Assembly: GCA_026014685.1 (NCBI GenBank)
Contig: JAOZHW010000001.1
Location: forward strand, 156,303 to 220,302
Source of the DNA: Candidatus Bathyarchaeota archaeon
Lineage (GTDB): Archaea; Thermoproteota; Bathyarchaeia; Bathyarchaeales; Bathycorpusculaceae
Length of the DNA stretch: 64,000 bases
Direction of reading: 5' to 3'
Shown: one piece after another, positions 53,091-62,462 of the stretch
How positions within the stretch are numbered: position 1 is the stretch's first letter
Layout of the letters: every line of letters starts with the position of its first letter
Program-made: the position numbers and the translations under genes
Notes under the pieces: model-generated
What the model was told of the DNA's origin: nothing
The model's input: the letters and a program-made list of their open reading frames with translations, nothing else
The model's database searches: none

Positions 53091-53471
53091 ATGAAGAAAA
53101 TAGTCAACTCACCAAACGCGCCCAACCCAGTCGGCCCTTACAATCAAGCCATCCAAGCAGGAGCGTTTCTGTTTGTCTCAGGGCAACTTCCCATTGACCC
53201 AAAAACAGGAAAACTCGCCGCAGCAGACATCACCATCCAAACCCGTCAAGTCATGCAGAACATCCAAGCCATCTTAGAAGCAGCCAACTACACCCTAAAC
53301 GACGTCGTTCAAGCCACCGTTTACCTCACTTCGTTGTCGTTGTTTGAAGATTTCAACCTAGAATATGCTAAACATTTTAAAACCGACTTTCCTGCACGGG
53401 CAACAGTCGGGGGCGTTGAACTCAAACCTGGTGCACTCATAGAAATCGCTGTCGTCGCCTACAAGCAGTAG
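53091..53471 (+). CDS. ridA: RidA family reactive-imine deaminase
   Basis: A 126-aa YjgF/YER057c/UK114 protein. [24 protein letters not shown] at the start and [25 protein letters not shown] at the end are the family signatures, including the active-site Arg before the ATVGG segment. It hydrolyses reactive enamine/imine products of PLP enzymes. It diverges from metK and is followed by the DUF4443-like gene on the same strand. Confidence 0.93.
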   Translation: MKKIVNSPNAPNPVGPYNQAIQAGAFLFVSGQLPIDPKTGKLAAADITIQTRQVMQNIQAILEAANYTLNDVVQATVYLTSLSLFEDFNLEYAKHFKTDFPARATVGGVELKPGALIEIAVVAYKQ

Positions 53472-53529
53472 CTGCTGATTGGTAAGTTATAAAAACCAGC
53501 CAACGCTTAGTAAGATGCAGGCGTGAGGC

Positions 53530-54153
53530 ATGGCGGTATCACTTAAGAAGTTTATGCAAGAGGTCGCTGGAAAAAAAGCTCCTGGCCCTTCAACGTCGTT
53601 TACGGTTTTCCATGTATTCTACGCTTTAGAATTACTCTCAGAGAAGCCGCTGGGCAGGAATAAACTTGCAGAGAAACTCAACGTCGGTGACGGCGCAGTA
53701 AGAACCATAATTCACCGATTAGTCGACGCAGGGTTAATTGAGACATCAAAAGCAGGCTGTAACCTCACAGAAAAAGGCAAAGAAACCTGGCGACAATTCG
53801 AAGCCATATTCCCTAAACGGGTTGATTTGCCCAAGTTGGACTTAAAAATGTCAGAGGTTAATTATGCTTTTCTGGTAAAGAACAGCGGCGAAAAAGTCGG
53901 CACAGGCATCGATCAACGCGACGCCGCCATAATCGCTGGTGCACGCAAAGCCCTGGTAATTGTCTATAAAAAGGGGCATCTCTGCATCGAATCGGTAAGT
54001 GACGATTTACAGAAATTGTATCCGCAAGCCGCAGCTCAAATTCTACAAAAACTAGAACCGAAGGAAAACGATGCAATCGTCATAGCCAGCGCCGAGTCTG
54101 CTCTTAAAGCTAAACGCGGTGCCTTTGCAGCCAGTTGGTCACTGATCCGTTAA
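53530..54153 (+). CDS. DUF4443-like protein with winged helix-turn-helix
   Basis: A 207-aa protein. An N-terminal winged HTH (FYALELLSEKPLGRNKLAEKL, GDGAVRTIIHRLVDAGLI) is followed by an alpha/beta domain of about 100 residues (GEKVGTGIDQRDAAIIAGA...ALVIVYKKGHL) like the archaeal DUF4443 family. Probably a DNA-binding regulator sensing a small ligand. It follows ridA by about 60 bases and overlaps the end of the convergent GPN GTPase gene by four bases. Confidence 0.75.
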   Translation: MAVSLKKFMQEVAGKKAPGPSTSFTVFHVFYALELLSEKPLGRNKLAEKLNVGDGAVRTIIHRLVDAGLIETSKAGCNLTEKGKETWRQFEAIFPKRVDLPKLDLKMSEVNYAFLVKNSGEKVGTGIDQRDAAIIAGARKALVIVYKKGHLCIESVSDDLQKLYPQAAAQILQKLEPKENDAIVIASAESALKAKRGAFAASWSLIR

Positions 54154-54911
54154 GTCGTGTATTTTTCACCATAGTTGAGGATGCGTTCAAGCGTGGTGTT
54201 GATGTTAACCATGCCTTCGTTGGTTTTTGAAGATACAGGCATCAAAAGGAACTTTAAGCCTAACTTGGTGATGGCTTGCATCATGTTACGGCTAAAAAGG
54301 CGTTTGGTGCCCTCCAGTTTCTGTTCAATCGCGCTCTCAAGGGCCATGGGATTAGCTGACCACGAAGCAATGGTTTGTGCATCTTTTTTGGGAATCAAAT
54401 CCATCTTGGAGAGCACATGCACCTGCGGCGTGAAGAAGCGGTTGTAAACGGCTGCGGAAAGGAACATGTTAGAGACATAATTTAGCGGGTTTATAGAAAA
54501 GACCGCATCGAAGAGATAAATCAGCGCTTTAGGCTCCTTAGTGAGCTCGTTTACGATGTAGGGTCCACTTGCGCGGAAAGCAAACAACTCCATCTGCCCC
54601 GGAGTGTCAACCAAAACGATGTCCGCATGAACTTCTTCGATATCGCGTGTCAAGTTTTCGATTTCATCGGCAATCAAGTCTGCCGCCATAATCAAGGCTC
54701 CATTGGGGCCGAGGTTGTATTTCTCCATCAAGTTGCCCACGTCAACGTAGTTGCGGACATCCACATCTGGTTGATAGGGCAGTTTAAGCGCTCCGGGGTC
54801 CAGGTTGACGACTGCGACGTCTTGCTTGCTCATTTTTAGCCAATCTGCAAACGCGGCAGTGAATAGGGATTTGCCGCTGCCAGCGGTTCCTATGATGAAT
54901 GCTAAGGGCAT
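54150..54911 (-). CDS. GPN-loop GTPase
   Basis: A 253-aa GTPase. P-loop GTAGSGKS is at residues 8-15, the GPN signature is in NLGPNGALIM (about residue 70), the Walker B region is DTPGQMELF, and the base-recognition motif is SKMDLIP. Eukaryotic paralogues assemble RNA polymerase; archaea usually have one, of unclear role. The open frame extends to 54980, but the ATG at 54911 gives MPLAFIIGTAGSGKS, as in the family. Confidence 0.92.
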   Translation of the reverse strand: MPLAFIIGTAGSGKSLFTAAFADWLKMSKQDVAVVNLDPGALKLPYQPDVDVRNYVDVGNLMEKYNLGPNGALIMAADLIADEIENLTRDIEEVHADIVLVDTPGQMELFAFRASGPYIVNELTKEPKALIYLFDAVFSINPLNYVSNMFLSAAVYNRFFTPQVHVLSKMDLIPKKDAQTIASWSANPMALESAIEQKLEGTKRLFSRNMMQAITKLGLKFLLMPVSSKTNEGMVNINTTLERILNYGEKYTT

Positions 54912-54997
54912 GGGTGTGAGTCTCCGTTTACGATGAGCGACGATAGAAGTAATGAACCTTTCTACCCGTCCAAACGCCACAAAACGAGTGTTTCACC

Positions 54998-55035
54998 CTA
55001 CTGCTCTGCGGCCTCCTCCCCTCACTTATATATAG
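54998..55035 (-). promoter_or_regulatory. TATA plus GA-rich element, copy C
   Basis: On the minus strand TATATAAG-T-GAGGGGAGG is followed by GGCCGCAGAGCAG. It resembles copies A and B and lies upstream of the GPN GTPase gene, suggesting that the shared element is a strong promoter with a GA-rich initial region. Confidence 0.4.
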
Positions 55036-55091
55036 AACTAATTTTAGAAGTCAACTATTCAAAGTAACACTACGCGTTATAGGACGCAGGG

Positions 55092-55278
55092 TTGTTAGCG
55101 TTAACCGGCATCATAGTAAGGGCATTTGGGGCTATTTTATACCACATTGAGAGGAGACCTTTTCTCCTGCAGCATATTATCAAATTCCACTCTTTTTGTG
55201 TTCGGCTTAGCAATGCTTACGCTTACACTACTTTTTTCGCGCCTTGAAGGGAAAATTCAAATATTAGAAAAAGCTTAA
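55092..55278 (+). pseudogene. Remnant of a small membrane protein, paralogue of the next gene
   Basis: One frame reads LLALTGIIVRAFGAILYHIER; after a one-base shift another reads STLFVFGLAMLTLTLLFSRL and ends EGKIQILEKA before TAA at 55276. Together they mimic the intact 82-aa protein that follows (TM, polar loop, TM, then a coiled-coil tail). No start codon with leader is visible. Likely a decayed tandem duplicate. Confidence 0.35.
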
Positions 55279-55324
55279 CAAAAACGTAATAGTTAAGAAT
55301 TTTAGCATTAAAGCAGGTGGTTAT

Positions 55325-55573
55325 ATGAGTGAAAGGAAATATAAGCCAAAAGCTCGACTTACTGCCATAACCGGATTAGCGCTCCTTCTGGGTATAACAA
55401 TCGCCACGTATCTTTCGAGTTACGACCCTGAGGCATTTCAAAAAATCTATCCAAATTGGTTCTTTTTCTTTTGGGGAATCGGCCTGACAAGCTTAGCTAG
55501 TGCCATGGAAATTTCGATTCTCGAGACCAGAATAAAACTTCTCGAGGAGAAGTTGAAACCGAAAAACCCCTAA
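55325..55573 (+). CDS. Small two-span membrane protein
   Basis: An 82-aa protein: basic N-terminus (MSERKYKPKARL), membrane segment (TAITGLALLLGITIATYL), a short loop, a second segment (WFFFFWGIGLTSLASAM) and a charged helix (ETRIKLLEEKLKPKN). AGGTGG lies a few bases before the ATG. Family unknown. A decayed copy lies just upstream. Confidence 0.6.
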   Translation: MSERKYKPKARLTAITGLALLLGITIATYLSSYDPEAFQKIYPNWFFFFWGIGLTSLASAMEISILETRIKLLEEKLKPKNP

Positions 55574-55682
55574 TTTTTCTGCAAAAAACAAATCAAGTTA
55601 GAACTAGTAATTCCAAAACGGTTTTTGCCGTTTTTAGCGAAAACATCTTTAGCAATAAACAGCGATGAATAGTAGAGGATAG

Positions 55683-57905
55683 ATGTTTAGAAAAGCAACC
55701 GTCTGCTTATTCTCCCTTGCACTGCTTCTGCTTCCAAGCGTCGCACTAGCCGAGCAGCCGCTGGATTGGCCGATGTTCCGCGGCAACCTCAAAAACGACG
55801 GAGCCACAACTTCAGCCGCACCCCAGTCGAACCAGACGCTTTGGAAGTTTAACACGGGCGGTCAAGTAGGTTCCCCCACAGTAGTCGACGGTGTGGTCTA
55901 TGTGGGTTCTTATGATCATAACGTGTACGCTTTCGACGCGGCAACGGGCAAGGTTATTTGGGCTTATGAAACGGGCAGTATTGTGATTTCGAAGCCTGCG
56001 GTTTCGGGCGGCATCGTCTGCGTGGGTTCGGAAGATTTTAACCTTTACGCCCTTGATGCAGCCACGGGGCGGAAGCTTTGGAATTTTTCGACAGGCTACT
56101 ACGTGGATTCTGACCCAGCCATCGTTGACGGGGTGGTTTATTTTGGTTCGGAGGACAGCAAAGTCTACGCCCTAAATCTTGCCAGTGGCGAGTTGTTGTG
56201 GAGTTATCAGACAGGCGACAGCATAATGCTTTCCGCAACAGTCGTCAGCGAAGGCTTAGTGTACGTGGGCTCGCTGGATAGGAAGCTCTACTGCTTAAAC
56301 GCAGCCGACGGCGCATTGGTTTGGAGCTACACGACAGGGGACCAGATTATTTCTGTGCCTGCAGTCGCCAACGGAACCGTCTACGTGGGCTCAGCGGACA
56401 ACTATGTCTACGCTTTGGGCGCAGTGGATGGTAGCTTGAAATGGCGGTTCCAAACTGGAGATGATGTTTACTCTTCGCCTCAAATGGTGGATGGCGTGGT
56501 CTATGTGGGGTCGCTTGACGGCAGAGTGTACGCGCTCGATGCGACGGATGGGGAGCAGGTTTGGGCTTTTGAGGCAGGTGCAGGTATCGCGTCTTCGCCA
56601 ACCGTTGCAGACGGCGTGGTTTACGTGGGAGCAAACGATAACAGGCTCTATGCTCTTAACGCGTCAACTGGGTTGCCCAAATGGAGTTACACTACAGGTG
56701 ACATCGTTATTTCTTGCCCCGCAGTGGCAGGGGGGATGGTTTTTGTGGGGTCTTGGGATGGCAGATTCTACGCTTTCAGCACTGAGCTGGGTGTTTTGAT
56801 GTGGAGTTTCTCAACGGGGGGCAAAATTGACTCTTCGCCCACGGTGGCGGATGGGCGGGTTTATGTTGGTTCTCATGACGGCAAAATCTACGCTTTGGAC
56901 GCTTACACGGGGATGGTGGGTTACGACTGGGAACTCCACAACACCGTAGTTTGGAGCTACGATACAGGCGACATGGTTATGTTCTCCAGCCCCGCCATCG
57001 CCGACGGCACAATCTATGTGGCTTCCTACAACGGCAAAATCTACGCCCTCGACGCCCAAACAGGCAGCCTCAAATGGAGTTACCTGACGGGTTTCGCGGT
57101 GGTTTCTTCCCCCACAGTCTACGACGGCGTGGTGTATGTTGGTTCGGAGGACTTTGTTTTCTACGCGCTTAACGCTTCTGACGGTGCCTTGCTATGGAAG
57201 TTTGAGACTGGCGACCAGATTGTGGTTTCCTCCGCCGCCTTAGTGAATGGCACGGTGTTTTTTGGGTCAAACGACGGCTACGTTTACGCTTTGGACGCTT
57301 CTGATGGGGATTTGGTGTGGAAGTTTAAGACGGGAGGGCATGTGGTTTCTTCGCCTGCCGTTGTGGATGGCGTGTTGTATGTGGGCTCCTATGACCGCAA
57401 TGTGTATGCCCTAAAATCCTCAGATGGCACGCTACTGTGGAGTTTCGCAACTGGCAACGCAGTTTCTTCTTCACCCTCAGTAGCTAACGGTTTGGTTTAT
57501 GTGGGCTCCGACGACAACAAACTCTACGCATTGCACGCCTCGGATGGCTCTGAAGCGTGGACTTACACCACACAGGGACCGGTGGCTTCTTCGCCCGCAA
57601 TAGCTGGCGACACAGTGCTTTTTGGCTCCTACGACGGCAAACTCTACGCCCTCAACACCCAAACAGGTGCATTGAGGTGGAGTTATCAGACAGAAGACAA
57701 AGTCGTCTCCTCACCCACCGCAGCAAACGGCATAGTTTACGTTGGCTCCTACGACCACATGGTCTACGCCTTTGGCTCTGTGCAAGACCGTGACGGTTCA
57801 GACGGTTTACCTGTTGGGTTGGTTGCACGTGTGGTGATTGCGGTTTCGCTAATTGCAGTCATAGGCGCACTTATCTGGCTTAGGAAAAACAAATGCCACC
57901 CTTAA
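55683..57905 (+). CDS. Membrane-anchored PQQ-type beta-propeller protein, 16 repeats
   Basis: A 740-aa exported protein. It has a signal peptide (residues 3-23) and sixteen consecutive repeats of about 40 aa on the pattern SSPTVADGVVYVGS-DGKIYALDAxTGxxxW, which would form two eight-bladed propellers. A C-terminal membrane segment (VVIAVSLIAVIGALIWL) and a basic tail follow. The repeats are unusually alike, as if recently amplified. One repeat (near residue 405) has an insertion (MVGYDWELHNTVV). It is followed by B12-radical SAM copy 2 on the same strand after about 110 bases. The ligand is unknown. Confidence 0.85.
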   Translation: MFRKATVCLFSLALLLLPSVALAEQPLDWPMFRGNLKNDGATTSAAPQSNQTLWKFNTGGQVGSPTVVDGVVYVGSYDHNVYAFDAATGKVIWAYETGSIVISKPAVSGGIVCVGSEDFNLYALDAATGRKLWNFSTGYYVDSDPAIVDGVVYFGSEDSKVYALNLASGELLWSYQTGDSIMLSATVVSEGLVYVGSLDRKLYCLNAADGALVWSYTTGDQIISVPAVANGTVYVGSADNYVYALGAVDGSLKWRFQTGDDVYSSPQMVDGVVYVGSLDGRVYALDATDGEQVWAFEAGAGIASSPTVADGVVYVGANDNRLYALNASTGLPKWSYTTGDIVISCPAVAGGMVFVGSWDGRFYAFSTELGVLMWSFSTGGKIDSSPTVADGRVYVGSHDGKIYALDAYTGMVGYDWELHNTVVWSYDTGDMVMFSSPAIADGTIYVASYNGKIYALDAQTGSLKWSYLTGFAVVSSPTVYDGVVYVGSEDFVFYALNASDGALLWKFETGDQIVVSSAALVNGTVFFGSNDGYVYALDASDGDLVWKFKTGGHVVSSPAVVDGVLYVGSYDRNVYALKSSDGTLLWSFATGNAVSSSPSVANGLVYVGSDDNKLYALHASDGSEAWTYTTQGPVASSPAIAGDTVLFGSYDGKLYALNTQTGALRWSYQTEDKVVSSPTAANGIVYVGSYDHMVYAFGSVQDRDGSDGLPVGLVARVVIAVSLIAVIGALIWLRKNKCHP

Positions 57906-58017
57906 ATGCAGACCTGCAAATGCACAGAATCTTGAAATTTCCAGCTAAGATGCGTAAGCTATATCCAAATCGATTCAATAAGCATCCATAACACTCCAGC
58001 ACACACGTGAACATGTT

Positions 58018-59418
58018 ATGGCGTCTAACAAAAAAGTAGCCCTCGTCAATCCACCTCTCCCAGTAGATATCGGTCATCACCCACAGTTTCCGCCGCTTGG
58101 TTTAGCCTACATGGCGGCTGTGCTGGACCAGAACGGGTTTGAAGTCAAAGTCATCGACTGCCCAGTCAGCCACTACGACCACGACAAACTCAAGGCGGAG
58201 TTGTCAGCGTTCCAGCCAGCCCTAATCGGCACGGGCTCGATGACGCCAACCATTGAATCCGCGTTTAAGTGCGCTCAGGTGGCACGGGAAGTGTGCCCAG
58301 AAGCCCGCATAGTCATGGGCGGCCCACACGCGACCTTTTCAGACAGTGAAGTTCTCACAATTGAGAAAACTGTTGATGTAATTGTTCGGGGTGAAGGCGA
58401 AGAAACGCTGCTTGAACTCGCCAAACAACCCGACACAGGAATGAAACTTGGCGACATCAAAGGCATAAGCTTCCGCAAAGATGGCGAAGTTATCCGCACC
58501 GCAGACCGCCCCTTCATAGCCGACCTTGACGCTTTGCCGCTACCAGCATACAAGTTCTTGCCCATCGAGAAATACTACGTCTCCAAACGTAAACTGCTGC
58601 CAATCATAACCAGCCGCGGTTGCCCTTACGCTTGCAGTTTCTGTGTAGCGTCTCAGATGTTTGGTCAACGTTTTCGTGCGCGTAGCCCAAAAAATGTGCT
58701 TGACGAGTTAGAGTGGCTGCAAAACGAGTTCGGCGCAGAAGGGGTCGCATTTCAAGATGACACATTCACCTTTGACCGCAAACGCGCCATGGCAATCTGC
58801 GACGGCATGATCGAACGCAAGCTAAAGTTGCATTGGGGGTGTGGTACCCGCGCGGACGTCGTCACCAAAGAAGTTCTTGACAAGATGGCCAAGGCGCATT
58901 GCGACGAAACGATGTTCGGCGTGGAATCAGGCTGTACCAGCATGCGTGCGGTTCTCAAGAAGGGGGTAACTAACGAGCAGATCGAGAACGCTATCAAATG
59001 GGCAAAAGACGCAGGCATGTTTGTCACCGTCTCAGTCATCTTAGGTTACCCTGGTGAAACTAAAGAAACCTTGCAGGAAACATTGGATTTCGCAGCAAAA
59101 ATTCAGCCCGACGATGTTTGGCTCTGCCACGCCACACCATACCCAGGCACACACCTCCGCGAAATTGTGGTCAAAAACGGTTGGCCGATGTCGCAGGATT
59201 GGAAAACTTACAACACGATGAACCCTATCTATGAAGACCCGAATTTGCCAGCTAAAGAAATCGCGGAGATGCGAAGACGCTTCTACAACAAGTTCTACAG
59301 CCCCCGCTACATTATGCGCCAAGCAGTTAAAGGTTACATCAAAGGGAACCTGTACAGCAAAATCATGACCCGCACCGCCATAAACTATAACCTCTGGCGA
59401 ATCATGTCCAAAATGTAG
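58018..59418 (+). CDS. B12-binding-domain radical SAM protein (copy 2)
   Basis: A 466-aa paralogue of the protein at 38272, colinear with it throughout: ALVNPPLPVDIGH...PPLGLAYMAAVLDQNG and VMGGPHATFSD in the cobalamin domain, VRGEGEETLLELA, then SRGCPYACSFC in the radical SAM core and PGTHLREIV near the end. It differs from copy 1 mainly in a shorter C-terminal tail. Like copy 1, it converges with a membrane-anchored propeller gene (32-base gap). The substrate is unknown; a methyl transfer or ring rearrangement on a lipid or cofactor is typical of such enzymes. Confidence 0.88.
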   Translation: MASNKKVALVNPPLPVDIGHHPQFPPLGLAYMAAVLDQNGFEVKVIDCPVSHYDHDKLKAELSAFQPALIGTGSMTPTIESAFKCAQVAREVCPEARIVMGGPHATFSDSEVLTIEKTVDVIVRGEGEETLLELAKQPDTGMKLGDIKGISFRKDGEVIRTADRPFIADLDALPLPAYKFLPIEKYYVSKRKLLPIITSRGCPYACSFCVASQMFGQRFRARSPKNVLDELEWLQNEFGAEGVAFQDDTFTFDRKRAMAICDGMIERKLKLHWGCGTRADVVTKEVLDKMAKAHCDETMFGVESGCTSMRAVLKKGVTNEQIENAIKWAKDAGMFVTVSVILGYPGETKETLQETLDFAAKIQPDDVWLCHATPYPGTHLREIVVKNGWPMSQDWKTYNTMNPIYEDPNLPAKEIAEMRRRFYNKFYSPRYIMRQAVKGYIKGNLYSKIMTRTAINYNLWRIMSKM

Positions 59419-59450
59419 GGGAAACTAAAAAAGAAAAAGGGGAATGAGTT

Positions 59451-62078
59451 TTACTTTTTGTCGTTGAAGTAAAGCTGTGGCAGTCTTCTTAGCATCAGCA
59501 AGATTATTGCGCCGATTATGACGATTACGATGATTATTGCTGCGACGCTGGGTAGGAAGTACTGCTCAGAGATTGTTTGGGGTTGAGGTGTAGGTGCCGT
59601 TGTTGGTTCGGGTTCTCCTTCGACTACGAATGAGGTTACTGCAGTAGAGGGCCAGTAGGATTCGCTGCCCGCAAACGAGGCGTAAACCATGTATGGTCCT
59701 GGAATGTCTGGAACCCAGTTGTAGCTGAAGTAGCCCTCGACGGTGCTTGTGGTTGTGCCGATGCTGCGGTAGTTCCCGTTGCCGTCAACGACGAATAATT
59801 CAACTGGTACACCTGTGGCGTTGGTTGGTTTAGGCTGCTGCATGTAAACGTATTCCATCCATGCTTCCATGCTTTCTTCAGAAACGGCTGCAACTCCGTT
59901 GGGGAAGCGGGCGCTTCTGTCGTCGTCTGTTGTGCCTGTGGAGATGTCGGTTATGGTGCCGCTTATTACCACGGATTGACCATACTGTAAACCTGCTTTT
60001 GGCGCGTCAACGGTCATCTTGGTTGGGCCTTTGCCGTAGGTGTAGATTTGGCAGTCGTAACTGTTCCATGCTACTAGGTAGCCGTCGGCGATGGGGCTTG
60101 GTTCGCGTCCATAGAAGCCCAAGACTTTCCAGACCAAAGAGCCGTCGGTACAGTTGAGAACGATCTTGTGAGCGTCTGAAAAGAGCGGTGGGTCGTACAT
60201 GCGGCTTTCGGAGAGGAAGAGTTTGCCGTCTGCGATGCTGTGTGAGCCGAAGTGCCAGAATGGGTAGATGCCGTATGGGGTGTTGTAGCCTGCTGGTCGG
60301 GGTTCATAGGTCCAGGCGATTTTGCCTGTTTTTAGGTCGATTGCGTTGACGTAGCCGCCGAAGTCCCAGATGTAGCATTTGTCGTAAGCGATGGCGCCGC
60401 CTCTTGATAGGGTGCTCAAAGCGTTACCCTTTAGCTGAATTGCGCTGCCGACTTGTGCGCCTGTCTTGAGGTTGAATACGTATGCTATGTTTGTGTCTTT
60501 ATCATGTTCAACGTAGTATCCGTCGCCTGCAGCTAAAACGCTGACTTCATGGTGTCTTGGCACAGTTCTATTCACCGGACCCCACATGAGTTCACCAGTT
60601 TTCGCGTTAAAACCGCATTCAATTTCGGATCCCTCACCGAACTCTGACGCGAAGGTATCCATCGTTTCTCCGTAAGCTCGTAAAAGAATAACTTCGTTTG
60701 TTCTTGCTGCGATGCTTAGAGCGGGATTCTTGAGAGTGTTGGTTAGATCGGTGATGTTAACGCCATTAATGGTTGAGGGTATTGCCTTTGACCATTGGTA
60801 GCCTCGCGTATAGTTAATGTTGCCTGAGGGGCGGATGACAGAGCTCATTGTTGGTCCCTGAAGACACAGCGTGGAGTTCCACATGGTTAGAGTTAGGTTC
60901 GGATAGGTACCGTTAACCGTGTAGATGTAGACTGCTCCTTGTGCGTTGTCGTCTTCGGTTTCAACTAATCCTGGAGCTGTTGTCGCGGGTACATTAGTTA
61001 TGTTTGCAATGAAATATCCGGTCATTGGGTCGAATAGTTGCCAAGTGTACCCTTCGGGGCGGGGGATACCGAATAGTTGGGGGCTGTTGGCGCTTCCGAC
61101 GAGGAATGCTTGCGTTCCATATTCTTGCACTGTATGGAATTGCATTACAAAAGCGAAGTCTAAGGTGTCACTGGTGTTTTTAGTCCATAGTGTTTTCCCT
61201 GTACGGAGATCTACTGCTGCCCAGCCGGGTGTTTCGGCGCTGGTTTCAGTTGTGGGTGTGTTGGGGTATAGTTTGTAGTATATTATACCGTTGAGTATAA
61301 CGGGTTCAAATTGCCGGTAGAGGATTGATGTGGAGGTGTATTGGCTTTCTTGATCGCTGCTTATGGGTAAACCGACTTGGCCTCCGAACGCTGTTGGCTT
61401 TACCCACATTATGTGCGGCGAGTTAGGTGCTTCCGTGTAGGGGTTGAAGTTGTTGCCCTGTGCATCGTATCCGCCTGTGTCGGTGAATGAGGGTTTTCCT
61501 AAGCCCCACCAATTACCACCGAGCTGTGCCCATTGATAGTTAGTGGCATAAATGGGTCGTGACCAGTACTCTGTTGGAAGAGGAACCATGAGATTGCCAG
61601 GGATTGGGTCAGTCTGCACAGTGAATGTGGTAACTTCGCTTTGAGTTGGAAGTATATTGTAGGTGAAAACTTTGCCGGAGACTGTGCCGTTGATTGTTTG
61701 TCCCTTGTAGAAAGCTTGGACTGTATAGTTACCGACGGTATCGGGTACGAATTCTATTCCGCCGACTCCTCCTGTTGTGTCGCTTGTGTATGGTCCATAA
61801 GTTTGGTTAGAGCCGTCAGGCTTGACGAGGTTGATGGTTAGTCCCGTGTAGAGGCTGGCTCCTCCTGCTGCGCCGACGATTGGTATTGGTTTTGTGAAGA
61901 AGAGGCTGATGTAGACGGTTTGGCCGACTCCGACTACGTTTGGTTCAGCGTATACTTTGAGGTATACTGGCATGTCTTCTGCCGCTGTCACTGGTGCTAT
62001 TTGAGATACTTGTAGGATCATGGGTATTGTTAGAAGAAGCAAAAAAAACATCACTACTAGAGATTTTGTTTTTTTCAT
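59451..62078 (-). CDS. Large exported PQQ-type propeller protein with Ig-like domains
   Basis: An 875-aa protein from the ATG at 62078 (GGAG ten bases upstream). Signal peptide MKKTKSLVVMFFLLLLTIP; an N-terminal Ig-like domain (VGVGQTVYISLFF...GNYTVQAFYKG) follows. A central propeller region has long, less regular repeats (DLKTGKIAWTYEPR, NCTDGSLVWK). A second Ig-like domain comes near the C-terminus (YGQSVVISGTITD...GPYMVYASFAGSESYWPS), then a Pro/Thr stalk and a membrane anchor (VAAIIIVIVIIGAIILLML). The frame is open to 62153, but that N-terminus is not a signal peptide. It is convergent with B12-radical SAM copy 2. Confidence 0.83.
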   Translation of the reverse strand: MKKTKSLVVMFFLLLLTIPMILQVSQIAPVTAAEDMPVYLKVYAEPNVVGVGQTVYISLFFTKPIPIVGAAGGASLYTGLTINLVKPDGSNQTYGPYTSDTTGGVGGIEFVPDTVGNYTVQAFYKGQTINGTVSGKVFTYNILPTQSEVTTFTVQTDPIPGNLMVPLPTEYWSRPIYATNYQWAQLGGNWWGLGKPSFTDTGGYDAQGNNFNPYTEAPNSPHIMWVKPTAFGGQVGLPISSDQESQYTSTSILYRQFEPVILNGIIYYKLYPNTPTTETSAETPGWAAVDLRTGKTLWTKNTSDTLDFAFVMQFHTVQEYGTQAFLVGSANSPQLFGIPRPEGYTWQLFDPMTGYFIANITNVPATTAPGLVETEDDNAQGAVYIYTVNGTYPNLTLTMWNSTLCLQGPTMSSVIRPSGNINYTRGYQWSKAIPSTINGVNITDLTNTLKNPALSIAARTNEVILLRAYGETMDTFASEFGEGSEIECGFNAKTGELMWGPVNRTVPRHHEVSVLAAGDGYYVEHDKDTNIAYVFNLKTGAQVGSAIQLKGNALSTLSRGGAIAYDKCYIWDFGGYVNAIDLKTGKIAWTYEPRPAGYNTPYGIYPFWHFGSHSIADGKLFLSESRMYDPPLFSDAHKIVLNCTDGSLVWKVLGFYGREPSPIADGYLVAWNSYDCQIYTYGKGPTKMTVDAPKAGLQYGQSVVISGTITDISTGTTDDDRSARFPNGVAAVSEESMEAWMEYVYMQQPKPTNATGVPVELFVVDGNGNYRSIGTTTSTVEGYFSYNWVPDIPGPYMVYASFAGSESYWPSTAVTSFVVEGEPEPTTAPTPQPQTISEQYFLPSVAAIIIVIVIIGAIILLMLRRLPQLYFNDKK

Positions 62079-62462
62079 TTTTCTGTTCTCCTTAGTAGGC
62101 GATTGGTGATTTGTTGTTTTTGTGTATTTAAAATTTGCCAAAAGCGTGGACAATATAACTTTATTTTAGGAAAAAACCGCTTTTAAATTAACATTTTATC
62201 ACAATAACCAATTAACTAAGTTTTAGTTAATAAAGATCAAAGAAAGACCAAACAGCAACTAAATAGTTACCAAAAAACAACCAAAAAATACACAAACGCC
62301 AAATTTCACACAAAAACTGCAAAAAAACCTCAGATTCAATTTAAACACACTTGTAAACAACCATTGATATTCTTCATCGAATCATTCCCCGCATTAGGTA
62401 AATTTCGCGTAAACTTTATTATAGTATCAAGGCGTTTTTAAGGTACACTCAAAGGGATATAG
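62079..62462. other. AT-rich divergent intergenic region
   Basis: A 384-base divergent gap between the propeller gene (minus) and the HemW-like gene (plus). It is A-rich with no ORF and no clear hairpin. A TATA-like tttattatag near 62415-62424 could serve the plus-strand gene. I see nothing else. Confidence 0.5.

Noticed and set aside
55683..57905. CRISPR-like or intergenic tandem repeats
   Set aside because: The roughly 120-bp periodicity is coding and corresponds to propeller blades.
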